Shown: one piece after another, positions 25,706 through 33,699 of the stretch
Position numbering within the stretch: position 1 is the stretch's first letter
Layout of the letters: each line of letters opens with the position of its first letter
From: Syntrophales bacterium
GTDB taxonomy: Bacteria; Desulfobacterota; Syntrophia; Syntrophales; UBA5619
NCBI GenBank assembly: GCA_023229765.1
Contig: JALNYO010000011.1
Span: forward strand, 35,107-99,106
Length of the DNA: 64,000 nucleotides
Direction: 5' to 3'
Translations under genes and position numbers: made by a program
Notes under the pieces: generated by a model
Database searches by the model: none
What the model saw: the letters and a program-made list of their open reading frames with translations, nothing else
What the model was told of the DNA's origin: nothing

Positions 25706-27037
25706 TTAAAATACATTTTTCAGTTTTTTCATGTGATCGATGCGTTTCTGAATAAGCTCTGCGCCGCCGATGTCCGGGCGGTGATCAACCGGCCCCCGGA
25801 TCGCCTGGACGGCGCCCTCCGCAATGCTTTCCGCAGCGGCAATGTCGGCGGCGATTCCGACCACCCCGATCGCCCGTGACGATGTCATGTAGAGCCCGTC
25901 CGGTTTTTGGTCAACGGAGGAGTAGTACAGCCTTGCCCCCGTTGTGTCGCCGATTTCGATCCGGGCAGCTCGGGACGTATCACCCGAACCGCGTTCCGCA
26001 AGACCGTAACCTTGCGGAACGACATATTTGCAGACCGTAGCCTTGCCCTCGAATTTTACGTCAAGATCCTCCAGCCGGCCGGTTATAATCGCCTCGCAGA
26101 GCTTAATGAAATCGGTTTGCAGAAGCGGGAGGATGTTCATCGCCTCGGGATCGCCGAAACGGGCGTTGTATTCGATAAGCCGTACCCCGGAGCTGGTTGT
26201 CATGAACCCGCCGTAGAGCACCCCTTTGTAGGGCGTTCCCGTTTCTATCCTCAGCGCCTCGGCCACCTTGCGGGTGATCGAAAGACCATCGGCAACGGCA
26301 TCGGCAGCAAGAAACGGCAGAAGATGGTCGGCGCCGGAATAGGAGCCCATCCCCCCAGTGTTCGGGCCGCGATCCCCGACAAAACGCCGTTTATGATCCT
26401 GCACCGGCGGAGTGGCGACGACCGTCCAGCCATCGCACAGACATTGCAGGGAAAACTCCTCCCCCTCCAGCTTTTCCTCAATGGTAACGCCTGGATGTGC
26501 GGTGATGATTTCACGGCAGAACTTAATTGCCTCCGCCTTTTCATGAAAATGATCCCCCTGGACCAGCACCCCCTTGCCCCCGGTAAGGCCGTCCGGCTTG
26601 AGGACAACCTCTTCGAGCTCGTTGAGAAATTCCGGAATTCCGTCCATTGTCGTGAAATTCCGGAAACGGGGATTGCCGGCGATGCCGTATTTCGCAAGCA
26701 GATTTCGCGTAAAAGACTTTGAGGTTTCCAGTCGGGCAAGAGAGCTGGTCGGCCCGACGGCGGGAATTCCCTTTGCCGCAAGCGCGTCCACCACGCCGTT
26801 GCTCAGCGGCTCTTCCGGACCGACGAAGGCGAAATCGGCTTTGCACTCCCCAGCGAACGCCGTTATCGCCTGCGGGTCGTCATAGCGACCCAGATGAATT
26901 TTTTCCGACAGGGATGCTATCCCGGGGTTGTTTGCCTTCATAAAAGAGTAAAGGCAAGGGGCCTGTTGCGAGCGCATGATCGCCTCCGCGAGCGCGTGTT
27001 CTCTTGCCCCGTTACCGACAAGCAGGACTCTGGTCAT
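25706..27037 (-). CDS. purD: phosphoribosylamine-glycine ligase
   Basis: 443 aa; ATP-dependent joining of glycine to phosphoribosylamine (second step of purine synthesis). It starts MTRVLLVGNGAREHALAEAI. ATP-grasp residues are seen in VVLKPDGLTGGKGVLVQGDH, HKRRFVGDRGPNTGGMGSY and YNARFGDPEAMNILPLL. First gene of purD-purH-purE-tsaC. No PurR-like or riboswitch element was recognised upstream; a family-A MITE lies 15 bp before the start, where the promoter should be. Confidence 0.96.
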   Translation of the reverse strand: MTRVLLVGNGAREHALAEAIMRSQQAPCLYSFMKANNPGIASLSEKIHLGRYDDPQAITAFAGECKADFAFVGPEEPLSNGVVDALAAKGIPAVGPTSSLARLETSKSFTRNLLAKYGIAGNPRFRNFTTMDGIPEFLNELEEVVLKPDGLTGGKGVLVQGDHFHEKAEAIKFCREIITAHPGVTIEEKLEGEEFSLQCLCDGWTVVATPPVQDHKRRFVGDRGPNTGGMGSYSGADHLLPFLAADAVADGLSITRKVAEALRIETGTPYKGVLYGGFMTTSSGVRLIEYNARFGDPEAMNILPLLQTDFIKLCEAIITGRLEDLDVKFEGKATVCKYVVPQGYGLAERGSGDTSRAARIEIGDTTGARLYYSSVDQKPDGLYMTSSRAIGVVGIAADIAAAESIAEGAVQAIRGPVDHRPDIGGAELIQKRIDHMKKLKNVF

Positions 27038-27052
27038 AGGGTAATCTCCTTT

Positions 27053-27184
27053 GATGCAATTGTAAAACCATTTGTCATTCCCGAATGTCTCTATCGGGAA
27101 TATGGTTTTTCAAGCAGTTAGAACCAGATTCCCGCTCAGAATCGTTGCGGGAATGACAAGAATGGGGAGTTTTGCAATTACCTC
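27053..27184. repeat. MITE family A, short type (about 131 bp)
   Basis: Left end GATGCAATTGTAAAACC (slightly mutated), right end GGGGAGTTTTGCAATTACCTC. It is flanked by the 4-bp duplication CTTT on both sides. Same internal sequence as 28782-28913 but in the opposite orientation. It sits directly upstream of purD. Confidence 0.9.
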
Positions 27185-27341
27185 CTTTTATTGCTACAGC
27201 AATGAACAATCGCAAAACGCCTTTTTTCAATCCCCTTTTGCGACGCATTCAGGTTGAAAGGCACAAGCTTTCTTTGTTACATAACGGAAAAAGGGATGTT
27301 AGTCAAATTAATCTGCTTCTAAGAGTTGACCACCGACAGGA

Positions 27342-27390
27342 TTGACAAAACCTTATCGATCATGATAGCGTAGTACAAAATTGATCGATA
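27342..27390 (+). promoter_or_regulatory. vapBC promoter with palindromic operator
   Basis: TTGACA at 27342-27347. TATCGATCA (27354-27362) and TGATCGATA (27382-27390) are perfect 9-bp inverted repeats whose centres are 28 bp apart, bracketing the likely -10 and start region. This is a typical autorepression site for an AbrB-type antitoxin with its toxin. Confidence 0.6.
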
Positions 27391-27401
27391 GAGGAAATGC
27401 C

Positions 27402-27608
27402 ATGCAATCAGTAACAGTATCGCCAAAATATCAGGTTGTTATACCAAAAAATACCAGGGAGGCATTGAACATCCATCCGGGCCAAAAAATGCAGGTTATT
27501 GAATATGCCGGAAGAATTGAATTTATTCCCGAGCGGGATATCAAGGAACTCCGTGGTTTCCTCAAGGGCATCAATACGGAATTCAAACGAGAGGCAGACA
27601 GGGTATGA
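27402..27608 (+). CDS. AbrB/MazE-type antitoxin (VapB-like)
   Basis: 68 aa from ATG 27402 with GAGGAAA upstream. The swapped-hairpin AbrB DNA-binding domain is MQSVTVSPKYQVVIPKNTRE followed by ALNIHPGQKMQVIEY; the C-terminal LRGFLKGINTEFKREADRV would wrap the toxin. It neutralises and, with the toxin, represses its own promoter. Its stop overlaps the PIN-domain toxin by 4 bp (ATGA). Confidence 0.88.
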   Translation: MQSVTVSPKYQVVIPKNTREALNIHPGQKMQVIEYAGRIEFIPERDIKELRGFLKGINTEFKREADRV

Positions 27609-27979
27609 ATGTCGTGGATTCTTCCGGCTGGCTTGCCTATTTCGCGGATGAGCCTAATGCCGATGCTTTCATGAACCCGCTGAGCAATTCAGCGGTACTC
27701 GTTGTCCCAACGGTAACCATATATGAGGTTTTTAAGGTCATTCTTCGGGAAACCGGCGAGGATGACGCACTGCAGGCGGTTGTTGCCATGCAGAAGGGAA
27801 CGGTTGTAGGTCTGAACGCGCAATTGGCGATCGCCGCTGCAAAACTCAGCATCGAGCATAGTCTGCCGATGGCGGACAGCATCATTCTCGCAACCGCGCA
27901 GGCATTCAAAGCCCTGCTCTGGACTCAGGATGCAGATTTTAAAGATATCGGCAATGTTAAATATTTCCCAAAGAAATAG
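27605..27979 (+). CDS. PIN-domain ribonuclease toxin (VapC-like)
   Basis: 124 aa. Acidic metal-binding residues of the PIN fold are visible in MNVVDSSGWLAYFADEPNAD, TVTIYEVFKVI, LPMADSIILATAQA and LLWTQDADF. Family toxins cut tRNAs or rRNA when the antitoxin is degraded. All four conserved acids are present, so it looks intact. It is translationally coupled to the antitoxin. Confidence 0.88.
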   Translation: MNVVDSSGWLAYFADEPNADAFMNPLSNSAVLVVPTVTIYEVFKVILRETGEDDALQAVVAMQKGTVVGLNAQLAIAAAKLSIEHSLPMADSIILATAQAFKALLWTQDADFKDIGNVKYFPKK

Positions 27980-28001
27980 CTAACTTATTCAGAGGTTATT
28001 G

Positions 28002-28751
28002 ATGATCGACAAAAAAACGGGATTTTCGACCATTATTCTCGCGGCCGGCAAGGGTACGCGGATGAAATCGGATATTGCCAAGGTATTGCACCCCCTCGGC
28101 GGCGTTCCGCTGCTTTCCTGGCCGATCAAGGCGGCGCGGGAAGCCGGTTCCAGCAGAATCGTTGTGGTGATCGGCCATCAGGCGGAGCGGATTCGCGCGC
28201 TGTTTCAGGAGTCGGATTTGATTTTCGTGGAACAACGGGAGCTCTTGGGAACAGGACATGCCGTGCTTCAGGCCCGGGAGGCGTTTCAGGGACAAAGCGC
28301 AGAGGTTGTCATCCTGTGCGGCGATGTTCCGCTCATCAGGCCTTCCACCATCAGGGCCCTTTACGAGAAGCGTAGAAACGACCGGGCAGTGGTCACAGTG
28401 CTCACGACGGTTGTCGATAAGCCGACCGGTTATGGCCGGGTGATAAAAACGGGAGATGGCCAGGTGGCCAGAATCGTTGAGGAGAAGGACGCGACCGCCG
28501 AGGAAAAGCTCGTTCGGGAGATAAACACCGGCATCTACTGCATTGAGAGCCCCTTCCTTTTTACTGCCGTCGCCAGCCTCGGCGACAAAAACGCGCAACG
28601 GGAGTATTACCTCACCGACATAATTGAAATTGCCTGTAAAAATGGCCTGTTGGCCACCTCTTTGCTGGTTTCTGATCCGGCGGAAGTCGCAGGGATCAAC
28701 ACTCCGGAGGACCTGCAGCGAGCGGCTCTTGTCCTTGCCAATCTACCCTGA
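28002..28751 (+). CDS. GlmU-like nucleotidyltransferase, uridylyltransferase domain only
   Basis: About 250 aa. FSTIILAAGKGTRMKSDIAK is the NTP-transferase signature, followed by GTGHAVLQA and CGDVPLIRPSTIRALYE. EINTGIYCIES and QREYYLTDIIEIA match the GlmU/UDP-GlcNAc pyrophosphorylase half. The left-handed beta-helix acetyltransferase domain of bifunctional GlmU is absent, so a separate acetyltransferase would be needed if it makes UDP-GlcNAc. Start ATG 28002 follows AGAGG. Confidence 0.85.
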   Translation: MIDKKTGFSTIILAAGKGTRMKSDIAKVLHPLGGVPLLSWPIKAAREAGSSRIVVVIGHQAERIRALFQESDLIFVEQRELLGTGHAVLQAREAFQGQSAEVVILCGDVPLIRPSTIRALYEKRRNDRAVVTVLTTVVDKPTGYGRVIKTGDGQVARIVEEKDATAEEKLVREINTGIYCIESPFLFTAVASLGDKNAQREYYLTDIIEIACKNGLLATSLLVSDPAEVAGINTPEDLQRAALVLANLP

Positions 28752-28781
28752 CGGCGCAGCCTTTGAAAAATTTACGCAAAC

Positions 28782-28913
28782 GAGGTAATTGCAAAATTCC
28801 CCATTCTTGTCATTCCCGCAACGATTCTGAGCGGGAATCTGGTTCTAACTGCTTGAAAAACCATATTCCCGATAGAGACATTCGGGAATGACAAATGGTT
28901 TTGCAATTGTCTC
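28782..28913. repeat. MITE family A, short type
   Basis: 132 bp, left GAGGTAATTGCAAAATTCC, right GGTTTTGCAATTGTCTC, flanked by the 4-bp duplication AAAC. It contains two hairpins built on CATTCCCG/CGGGAATG. Confidence 0.92.
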
Positions 28914-28992
28914 AAACATTATTCGCTTTCTGCCTTCCCCGCTTTGCCAAGCAGAAGCGCAACTATTTTGCAGACCCTGCGACGGCATTGTT

Positions 28993-29985
28993 ATGGATAG
29001 TAAAAATATTCAGATGAAAATAGGTAATTTGCAACTGAAAAGCACGATTTTTCTGGCCCCGCTGGCGGGGATCACGGATTTGCCGTTCCGCACCATTGTG
29101 CGTTCGTTCGGCTGCGACCTCGCCTATACCGAGATGATAAGCGCGGTCGGACTGGTCAGGAAAACGGGCAAGACCCTGCGGTATCTCGCTTCCAGCCCCC
29201 TTGACCGCCCACTCGGGGTGCAGCTTTTCGGAAATGACCCGGAAGTTATTGCCGAAGCGGCAAGAATCGCCGAACAGCACGGGGCCGATTTAATAGATTT
29301 TAATATGGGATGTCCGGTAAAAAAGGTGACCAAAGCCGGCGCCGGCTCAGCGCTGATGAAGGAGCCCCAACTCGCTGCGGCGATTATGCAAGCGGTAAGA
29401 AAGGCGACAGCCCTGCCCTTTACGGTAAAAATTCGTTCCGGATGGAGCGGCCGGCAGGTAAACGCCCTGGAGATCGGCAAGCTTGCCGAGGATGCCGGAT
29501 GCGATGCCGTGACCCTCCACCCCCGCACCGCCGACCAGGGTTACAGCGGCCGGGCGGACTGGGATTTGATTGCAGCGTTGAAAGGGCAGATCGGGATTCC
29601 TGTTATCGGCAGCGGGGATATCCGCAAACCCCAGGATGCCGCGAGGATGTTTCAGGAAACGGGATGCGACGGCGCCATGATCGGCCGGGGAGCTTTGGGA
29701 AACCCGTGGATTATCGCCGAAACCTTAGCTTTTCTCGCAGGAAATACGTTTTCGCCGCCCACCCTTGCAGAAAGAGAGGAGATAATTATCCGCCATCTGG
29801 CTCTGGTCGCTGATTTCTACGGAGAACAGACCGGAGTCCGTGATTTTCGCAAGCACCTGCTGTGGTACACAAAAGGACTTACAGGGGGCGCCCGGTTTCG
29901 GGAGGCGGCAGGGAAGATAAGCAGCCGGGAAGCGGCAATAACGGCCCTGCACAACTACTTTTTGGCGATTGAAAGTGACAAATGA
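28993..29985 (+). CDS. dusB: tRNA-dihydrouridine synthase
   Basis: 330 aa from ATG 28993; a second ATG at 29014 is also possible, and the frame upstream to 28888 is MITE sequence. It is an FMN enzyme that reduces uridines in the tRNA D-loop. Motifs: FLAPLAGITDLPFRTIVRSF, the catalytic-cysteine loop FNMGCPVKKVTKAGAGSALM, PFTVKIRSGW, LHPRTADQGYSG and IGRGALGNPWI. The sequence fits DusB better than DusA or DusC. Confidence 0.93.
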   Translation: MDSKNIQMKIGNLQLKSTIFLAPLAGITDLPFRTIVRSFGCDLAYTEMISAVGLVRKTGKTLRYLASSPLDRPLGVQLFGNDPEVIAEAARIAEQHGADLIDFNMGCPVKKVTKAGAGSALMKEPQLAAAIMQAVRKATALPFTVKIRSGWSGRQVNALEIGKLAEDAGCDAVTLHPRTADQGYSGRADWDLIAALKGQIGIPVIGSGDIRKPQDAARMFQETGCDGAMIGRGALGNPWIIAETLAFLAGNTFSPPTLAEREEIIIRHLALVADFYGEQTGVRDFRKHLLWYTKGLTGGARFREAAGKISSREAAITALHNYFLAIESDK

Positions 29986-30125
29986 GTCAAGCGCCTGCCG
30001 ATAATTCCTGTAAATAATTCCTTGACTTTCCGATGGCATCCCGGCATAATCGCGCCGAATTTTGCAGTGTCGGAGTTTTTTCCGGCATGATAATAATATT
30101 AACTGAAAAGGAGATTTTAAGAGCC

Positions 30126-30353
30126 GTGGAATTTCAGAAATTTTCCGAGCTGGAAAGCAAGATAAGCGGTCTGTTGGGTGATTATGCCCTGCTGAAGAAG
30201 AGAAATCTCGAGTTGGAGGAAGAACTTCAAAATAAGACCAGTGAGTTGGAAGAGGCTAATTCGAAATTGGAGGGGTTAAAGGAAGACAAGGATGCCGTGC
30301 GCTCAAAGGTGGATTCGCTCCTTGACTTGCTTCAGGAAATAAAGGCGCCCTGA
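30126..30353 (+). CDS. zapB: cell-division coiled-coil protein ZapB-like
   Basis: 75 aa from GTG 30126, preceded by AAAAGGAGA about 12 bases upstream; the upstream in-frame stretch is not conserved-looking. Almost all coiled coil (FSELESKISGLLGDYALLKK, then LELEEELQNKTSELEE). Length and position directly before zapA fit ZapB, which bridges the Z-ring. An alternative start is the ATG at about 30087. Confidence 0.7.
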   Translation: MEFQKFSELESKISGLLGDYALLKKRNLELEEELQNKTSELEEANSKLEGLKEDKDAVRSKVDSLLDLLQEIKAP

Positions 30354-30389
30354 CAACAAAGTCCATGTTCATAATTTGTTGAGAGGTTT

Positions 30390-30668
30390 ATGGTGAACAA
30401 GCGCTTTGAATTTAATATCCTGGGGCAGCAACTGTCGGTAGTAAGCGATTCGGGGGATGAGCATGTAGCCAATGTTATACGGTATGTCGGCAGCAAGGTT
30501 GAAGAAGTGCAGAAATCAGCCGGTAGCAATACCCTTACTGTCGCCATTCTGGCCGCTTTGAATATCGCGGATGAGTATTTGCAGATTGCTGAAAAAAATG
30601 AGCATATTTACGACAATTTGGAGAGTAAAGCCGAACAGTTGATACGTTCGATAAATGAGACAAGATAA
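30390..30668 (+). CDS. zapA: cell-division protein ZapA
   Basis: 92 aa. The N-terminal MVNKRFEFNILGQQLSVVSD and the following YVGSKVEEVQ, TVAILAALNIADEYLQ and C-terminal coiled coil match ZapA, which bundles FtsZ filaments. Ribosome site GAGAGG. Located 36 bp after zapB, in the common order zapB-zapA-rny. Confidence 0.88.
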   Translation: MVNKRFEFNILGQQLSVVSDSGDEHVANVIRYVGSKVEEVQKSAGSNTLTVAILAALNIADEYLQIAEKNEHIYDNLESKAEQLIRSINETR

Positions 30669-30948
30669 GCGGGCAATCCCCTGAAATGTAAGTTATCAAT
30701 ATTATTTCTTTTTAGATGAGGAGTTACGGTCGGTCGCTCTTTAATGGCTGTATGCAAATCTGCCTTTTCGGAAATGATTGATATCATACGTCGCCTTTCC
30801 AAATAGTTCCAGACAACTGCCGATTACGACACAGGACTTTTTTTCATAAGCACCCCACCAACGGCGCCTCTTGCATCCCTATAAATGCCAGACAGTTTTC
30901 CTCTGTCCAGTCTTTACGTTTGGACGCAAAAACAAGGAGGTGACAACT
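30669..30948. other. zapA-rny intergenic region, possible small-RNA site
   Basis: 280 bp without a gene. In many Proteobacteria 6S RNA (ssrS) follows zapA. I could not find a convincing 6S closing stem here, so no RNA is called. The rny ribosome site AAGGAGGTG is at its right end. Confidence 0.3.
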
Positions 30949-32514
30949 TTGTTATATACAACAATCTTTATACTGTCCCTGCTGGCGGCCCTTGCCGCAG
31001 GCGGGATAATCGGCTTTGCCCTGCGGCAAAAACTCGCGCGTAAGAAACTGGAATCCTCCGAAAGTCTCTCGGCGAGAATCCTTAACGAGGCAAGAAAAGA
31101 AGCAGAGACAATTAAAAAGGACGCCATCCTGCAGGCAAAGGAAAACCTGCTCAAGGTCAAAACCGACTTCGATAAAGACGCAAAAGAAAGAAAGGAAGAG
31201 CTGGAATCACTGGAACGCCGACTCCGGTCGAAGGAAGAGAACCTCGAACGGCGTTCCGATACTTTCGCCCAGAAGGAAAGCGCGTTAGAAAACAGGGAGC
31301 GGTTGAGCCTGCAGAAAGAGACGCAGATTAACGAAAAAAATGAAAAGATTGAGCGCCTGTTACAGGAGCAGCGGGTAAAGCTGGAGCAGGTCGCCGGCCT
31401 TACCGCGGAAGAGGCAAAAAATGTTCTCATTCAGTCTATGGAAGCCGAGGCGAGGCGCGAAGCGGCACTGATGATTAGGAAGATAGACGAGGAGGCCCGG
31501 CGAACCGCGGATAAAGCGGCCAGGGAAGTAATCGCCTACGCGATCCAGCGCTATTCCAATGATTATGTTGCGGAAAACACCGTTTCCGTTGTCAATTTGC
31601 CGAATGACGAGATGAAGGGGCGCATCATTGGCCGCGAAGGCCGAAATATCCGGGCCATTGAAGCGGCAACAGGGATAGATCTGATTGTTGATGACACCCC
31701 GGAGGCGGTGGTTCTGTCCAGCTTTGATCCAGTCCGGCGGGAAGTGGCGCGTCTTTCGCTGGAACGCTTGATCACGGATGGGCGCATCCATCCCGGGCGG
31801 ATAGAGGAAATTGTCAAAAAGGTCCGGTCAGAGGTGGACGCGATCATCAAGGAAACCGGGGAAAGGGTTTGCTTCGATGTCGGCGTGCATGATCTGCATC
31901 CGGAACTGGTGGCGATGATCGGCAGCCTCAAGTATCGGACGAGTTACTCGCAGAATGTTCTCGAACACTCCATCGAAGTGGCACATTTAACGGGGATGAT
32001 GGCGGCCGAACTCAAGATGAACGTGAAGGAGGCCAAAAGGGCCGGGTTGCTGCACGACATCGGGAAATCGATCGACCACAAGGTGGAGGGCTCACATGCC
32101 GCGATTGGGGCGGATTATGCGAAGCGTTTCGGCGAACCTCCGCGCATTGTGCAGGCAATCGCCGCCCACCATGAGGATCCGATGATCAATACCCCGCTCG
32201 GTGTCCTGATTCAAGCGGCGGACAGCCTGTCGGCGGCGCGGCCGGGGGCGCGGCGGGAGATGCTGGAAAACTACGTCAAGCGTCTCGAAGAGCTCGAAAG
32301 CATTGCCAATTCCTTCAGCGGCGTGGACAAATGCTTTGCAATCCAAGCCGGACGGGAGATCCGCATCATGGTCGAAAACGAAAAGATTTCCGACAGCGAT
32401 GCGGTCATGCTCTGCAAGGACATCGTCAAACGAATCGAAGCGGAATTGACGTATCCCGGGCAGATCAAAGTTACCGTAATCCGGGAAACGCGCGTTTCCG
32501 AACTCGCGCGATAG
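30949..32514 (+). CDS. rny: ribonuclease Y
   Basis: 521 aa from a TTG at 30949, 8 bases after AAGGAGG, giving the family's usual length; a longer in-frame ATG at 30871 has no ribosome site. Membrane-anchored endoribonuclease that initiates mRNA decay. Order: N-terminal membrane helix (FILSLLAALAAGGIIGFALR), long coiled coil to about residue 180, KH domain (GRIIGREGRNIRAIEAATGI), then the HD domain (GLLHDIGKSIDHKVEGSHAA) with metal-binding His-Asp. The next gene is ymdB, as in Bacillus. The stop is TAG, showing that amber is used as a normal terminator in this genome. Confidence 0.96.
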   Translation: MLYTTIFILSLLAALAAGGIIGFALRQKLARKKLESSESLSARILNEARKEAETIKKDAILQAKENLLKVKTDFDKDAKERKEELESLERRLRSKEENLERRSDTFAQKESALENRERLSLQKETQINEKNEKIERLLQEQRVKLEQVAGLTAEEAKNVLIQSMEAEARREAALMIRKIDEEARRTADKAAREVIAYAIQRYSNDYVAENTVSVVNLPNDEMKGRIIGREGRNIRAIEAATGIDLIVDDTPEAVVLSSFDPVRREVARLSLERLITDGRIHPGRIEEIVKKVRSEVDAIIKETGERVCFDVGVHDLHPELVAMIGSLKYRTSYSQNVLEHSIEVAHLTGMMAAELKMNVKEAKRAGLLHDIGKSIDHKVEGSHAAIGADYAKRFGEPPRIVQAIAAHHEDPMINTPLGVLIQAADSLSAARPGARREMLENYVKRLEELESIANSFSGVDKCFAIQAGREIRIMVENEKISDSDAVMLCKDIVKRIEAELTYPGQIKVTVIRETRVSELAR

Positions 32515-32524
32515 AGGCGCTTTT

Positions 32525-33307
32525 ATGAAGATCCTTTTTATCGGCGATATTGTCGGAAAACCGGGGAGGCTGGCCGTCCGGGAACTGCTTCCCGAGCTCA
32601 TCGAACAGCGGGGCATAGACTTCGTAATCGCCAATTGCGAAAACGCCGCTGCCGGGTTCGGCGTAACGGCTGATATCGTGAAGGAACTCTATAACGCCAA
32701 TATCGACGTTCTGACCTCCGGAAATCATATCTGGGACAAAAAAGAAGTACTGGGTTTCATTGATAATTACGAAACCCTGCTCCGCCCGGCCAACTATCCC
32801 GAGGGGGCGCCCGGCCGGGGAAGCGTTCTGGCTTACACCGAAGGCAGAATTCCCGTCGGGGTCATAAATCTTCAGGGCCGCATCTTTATGAACCCGATAG
32901 ACTGCCCGTTTCGCACCGCCGACCGGGAAATCGAAAAGCTGCAGAAGGCACAGATCATTATTGTTGATATGCATGCGGAGGCTTCCTCGGAAAAGATCGC
33001 CTTGAGCTGGTATCTGGACTCCCGGGTAAGCGCCGTTTTCGGCACGCACACCCATGTGCAGACGGCTGACGAGCGCATTCTGCCCGGAGGAACCGCCTGC
33101 ATTACCGACGCCGGCATGACCGGCCCCCTCGATTCGGTCATCGGCATGCAGAAGGATGCGATCGTGCAAAGGTTCTTGCTGCAGATACCCAACAAGTTTG
33201 ATGTCGCCAAAAACGACGTGCGCCTGCAGGGAGTGATTGTGGAAGTATCGCCGGAGGGCAGGGCCCTGGAGATAGAGCGCCTGAGCGTGCCTTTTCGGAT
33301 GCGCTGA
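32525..33307 (+). CDS. ymdB: YmdB-type metallophosphoesterase (TIGR00282)
   Basis: 260 aa. MKILFIGDIVGKPGRLAVRE, VIANCENAAAGFG, LTSGNHIWDKKE and FGTHTHVQTADE supply the dinuclear metal ligands of the family. Bacillus YmdB hydrolyses 2',3'-cyclic nucleotides and influences biofilm and motility decisions. Ten bp after rny, in the same operon, which suggests a link to RNA-decay products. Confidence 0.92.
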   Translation: MKILFIGDIVGKPGRLAVRELLPELIEQRGIDFVIANCENAAAGFGVTADIVKELYNANIDVLTSGNHIWDKKEVLGFIDNYETLLRPANYPEGAPGRGSVLAYTEGRIPVGVINLQGRIFMNPIDCPFRTADREIEKLQKAQIIIVDMHAEASSEKIALSWYLDSRVSAVFGTHTHVQTADERILPGGTACITDAGMTGPLDSVIGMQKDAIVQRFLLQIPNKFDVAKNDVRLQGVIVEVSPEGRALEIERLSVPFRMR

Positions 33308-33336
33308 TTAGAAAGTTTAAAGTTTAAAGTTGACGA

Positions 33337-33645
33337 ACTCGTCGAAAGTGAAAAATGCCCAGGAATCGTCATTCCGGTGAAAACCGGAAAGCGGAGTTTA
33401 ATGTTCATAACCGAGAGATTTCAAGGTGTTACAAAAGCACTGGATACCGTCTTTCGACGGTATGACGACTTGAGACCTGAATTTCTCCCGAAATGTTGTT
33501 AATTGTCATTCCCGTGAAAACGGGAATCTGGTCTTTTCGGGAACTTATAGATTATGAACATTAAGCTTCGCTTTCCCGCCTGCGCGGGAATGACAAAGAA
33601 GGGGCGTTTTTCAAAGGTCTCGACTTTTGACGAGAGCATCAAAGT
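33337..33645. repeat. composite palindromic repeat (family D)
   Basis: Starts near GAACTCGTCGAAAGTG and ends GACTTTTGACGAGAGC, the terminal sequences also seen at 59695-59815. Inside are ATTCCGGTGAAAACCGGAA, CGTCTTTCGACGG and CATTCCCGTGAAAACGGGAA hairpins and two AATGTTCATAA segments in opposite orientation, so at least two repeats have combined. It fills the 392-bp gap before tyrS. Confidence 0.7.
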
Positions 33646-33699
33646 TAGCGATGCAGGCTGTTAGACTGCAGGCAATAGGCTATTGGGAGGAAAAGAGTT

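Noticed and set aside
23987..25879. 630-codon open frame on the plus strand opposite purH and the end of purD
   Set aside because: purH and purD on the minus strand have unmistakable catalytic motifs; the opposite frame has no recognisable domain and is a shadow of GC-rich codon use.
30669..30948. 6S RNA after zapA
   Set aside because: The location is right, but I could not pair a closing stem or see the promoter-like bubble; left as an open check rather than a called feature.
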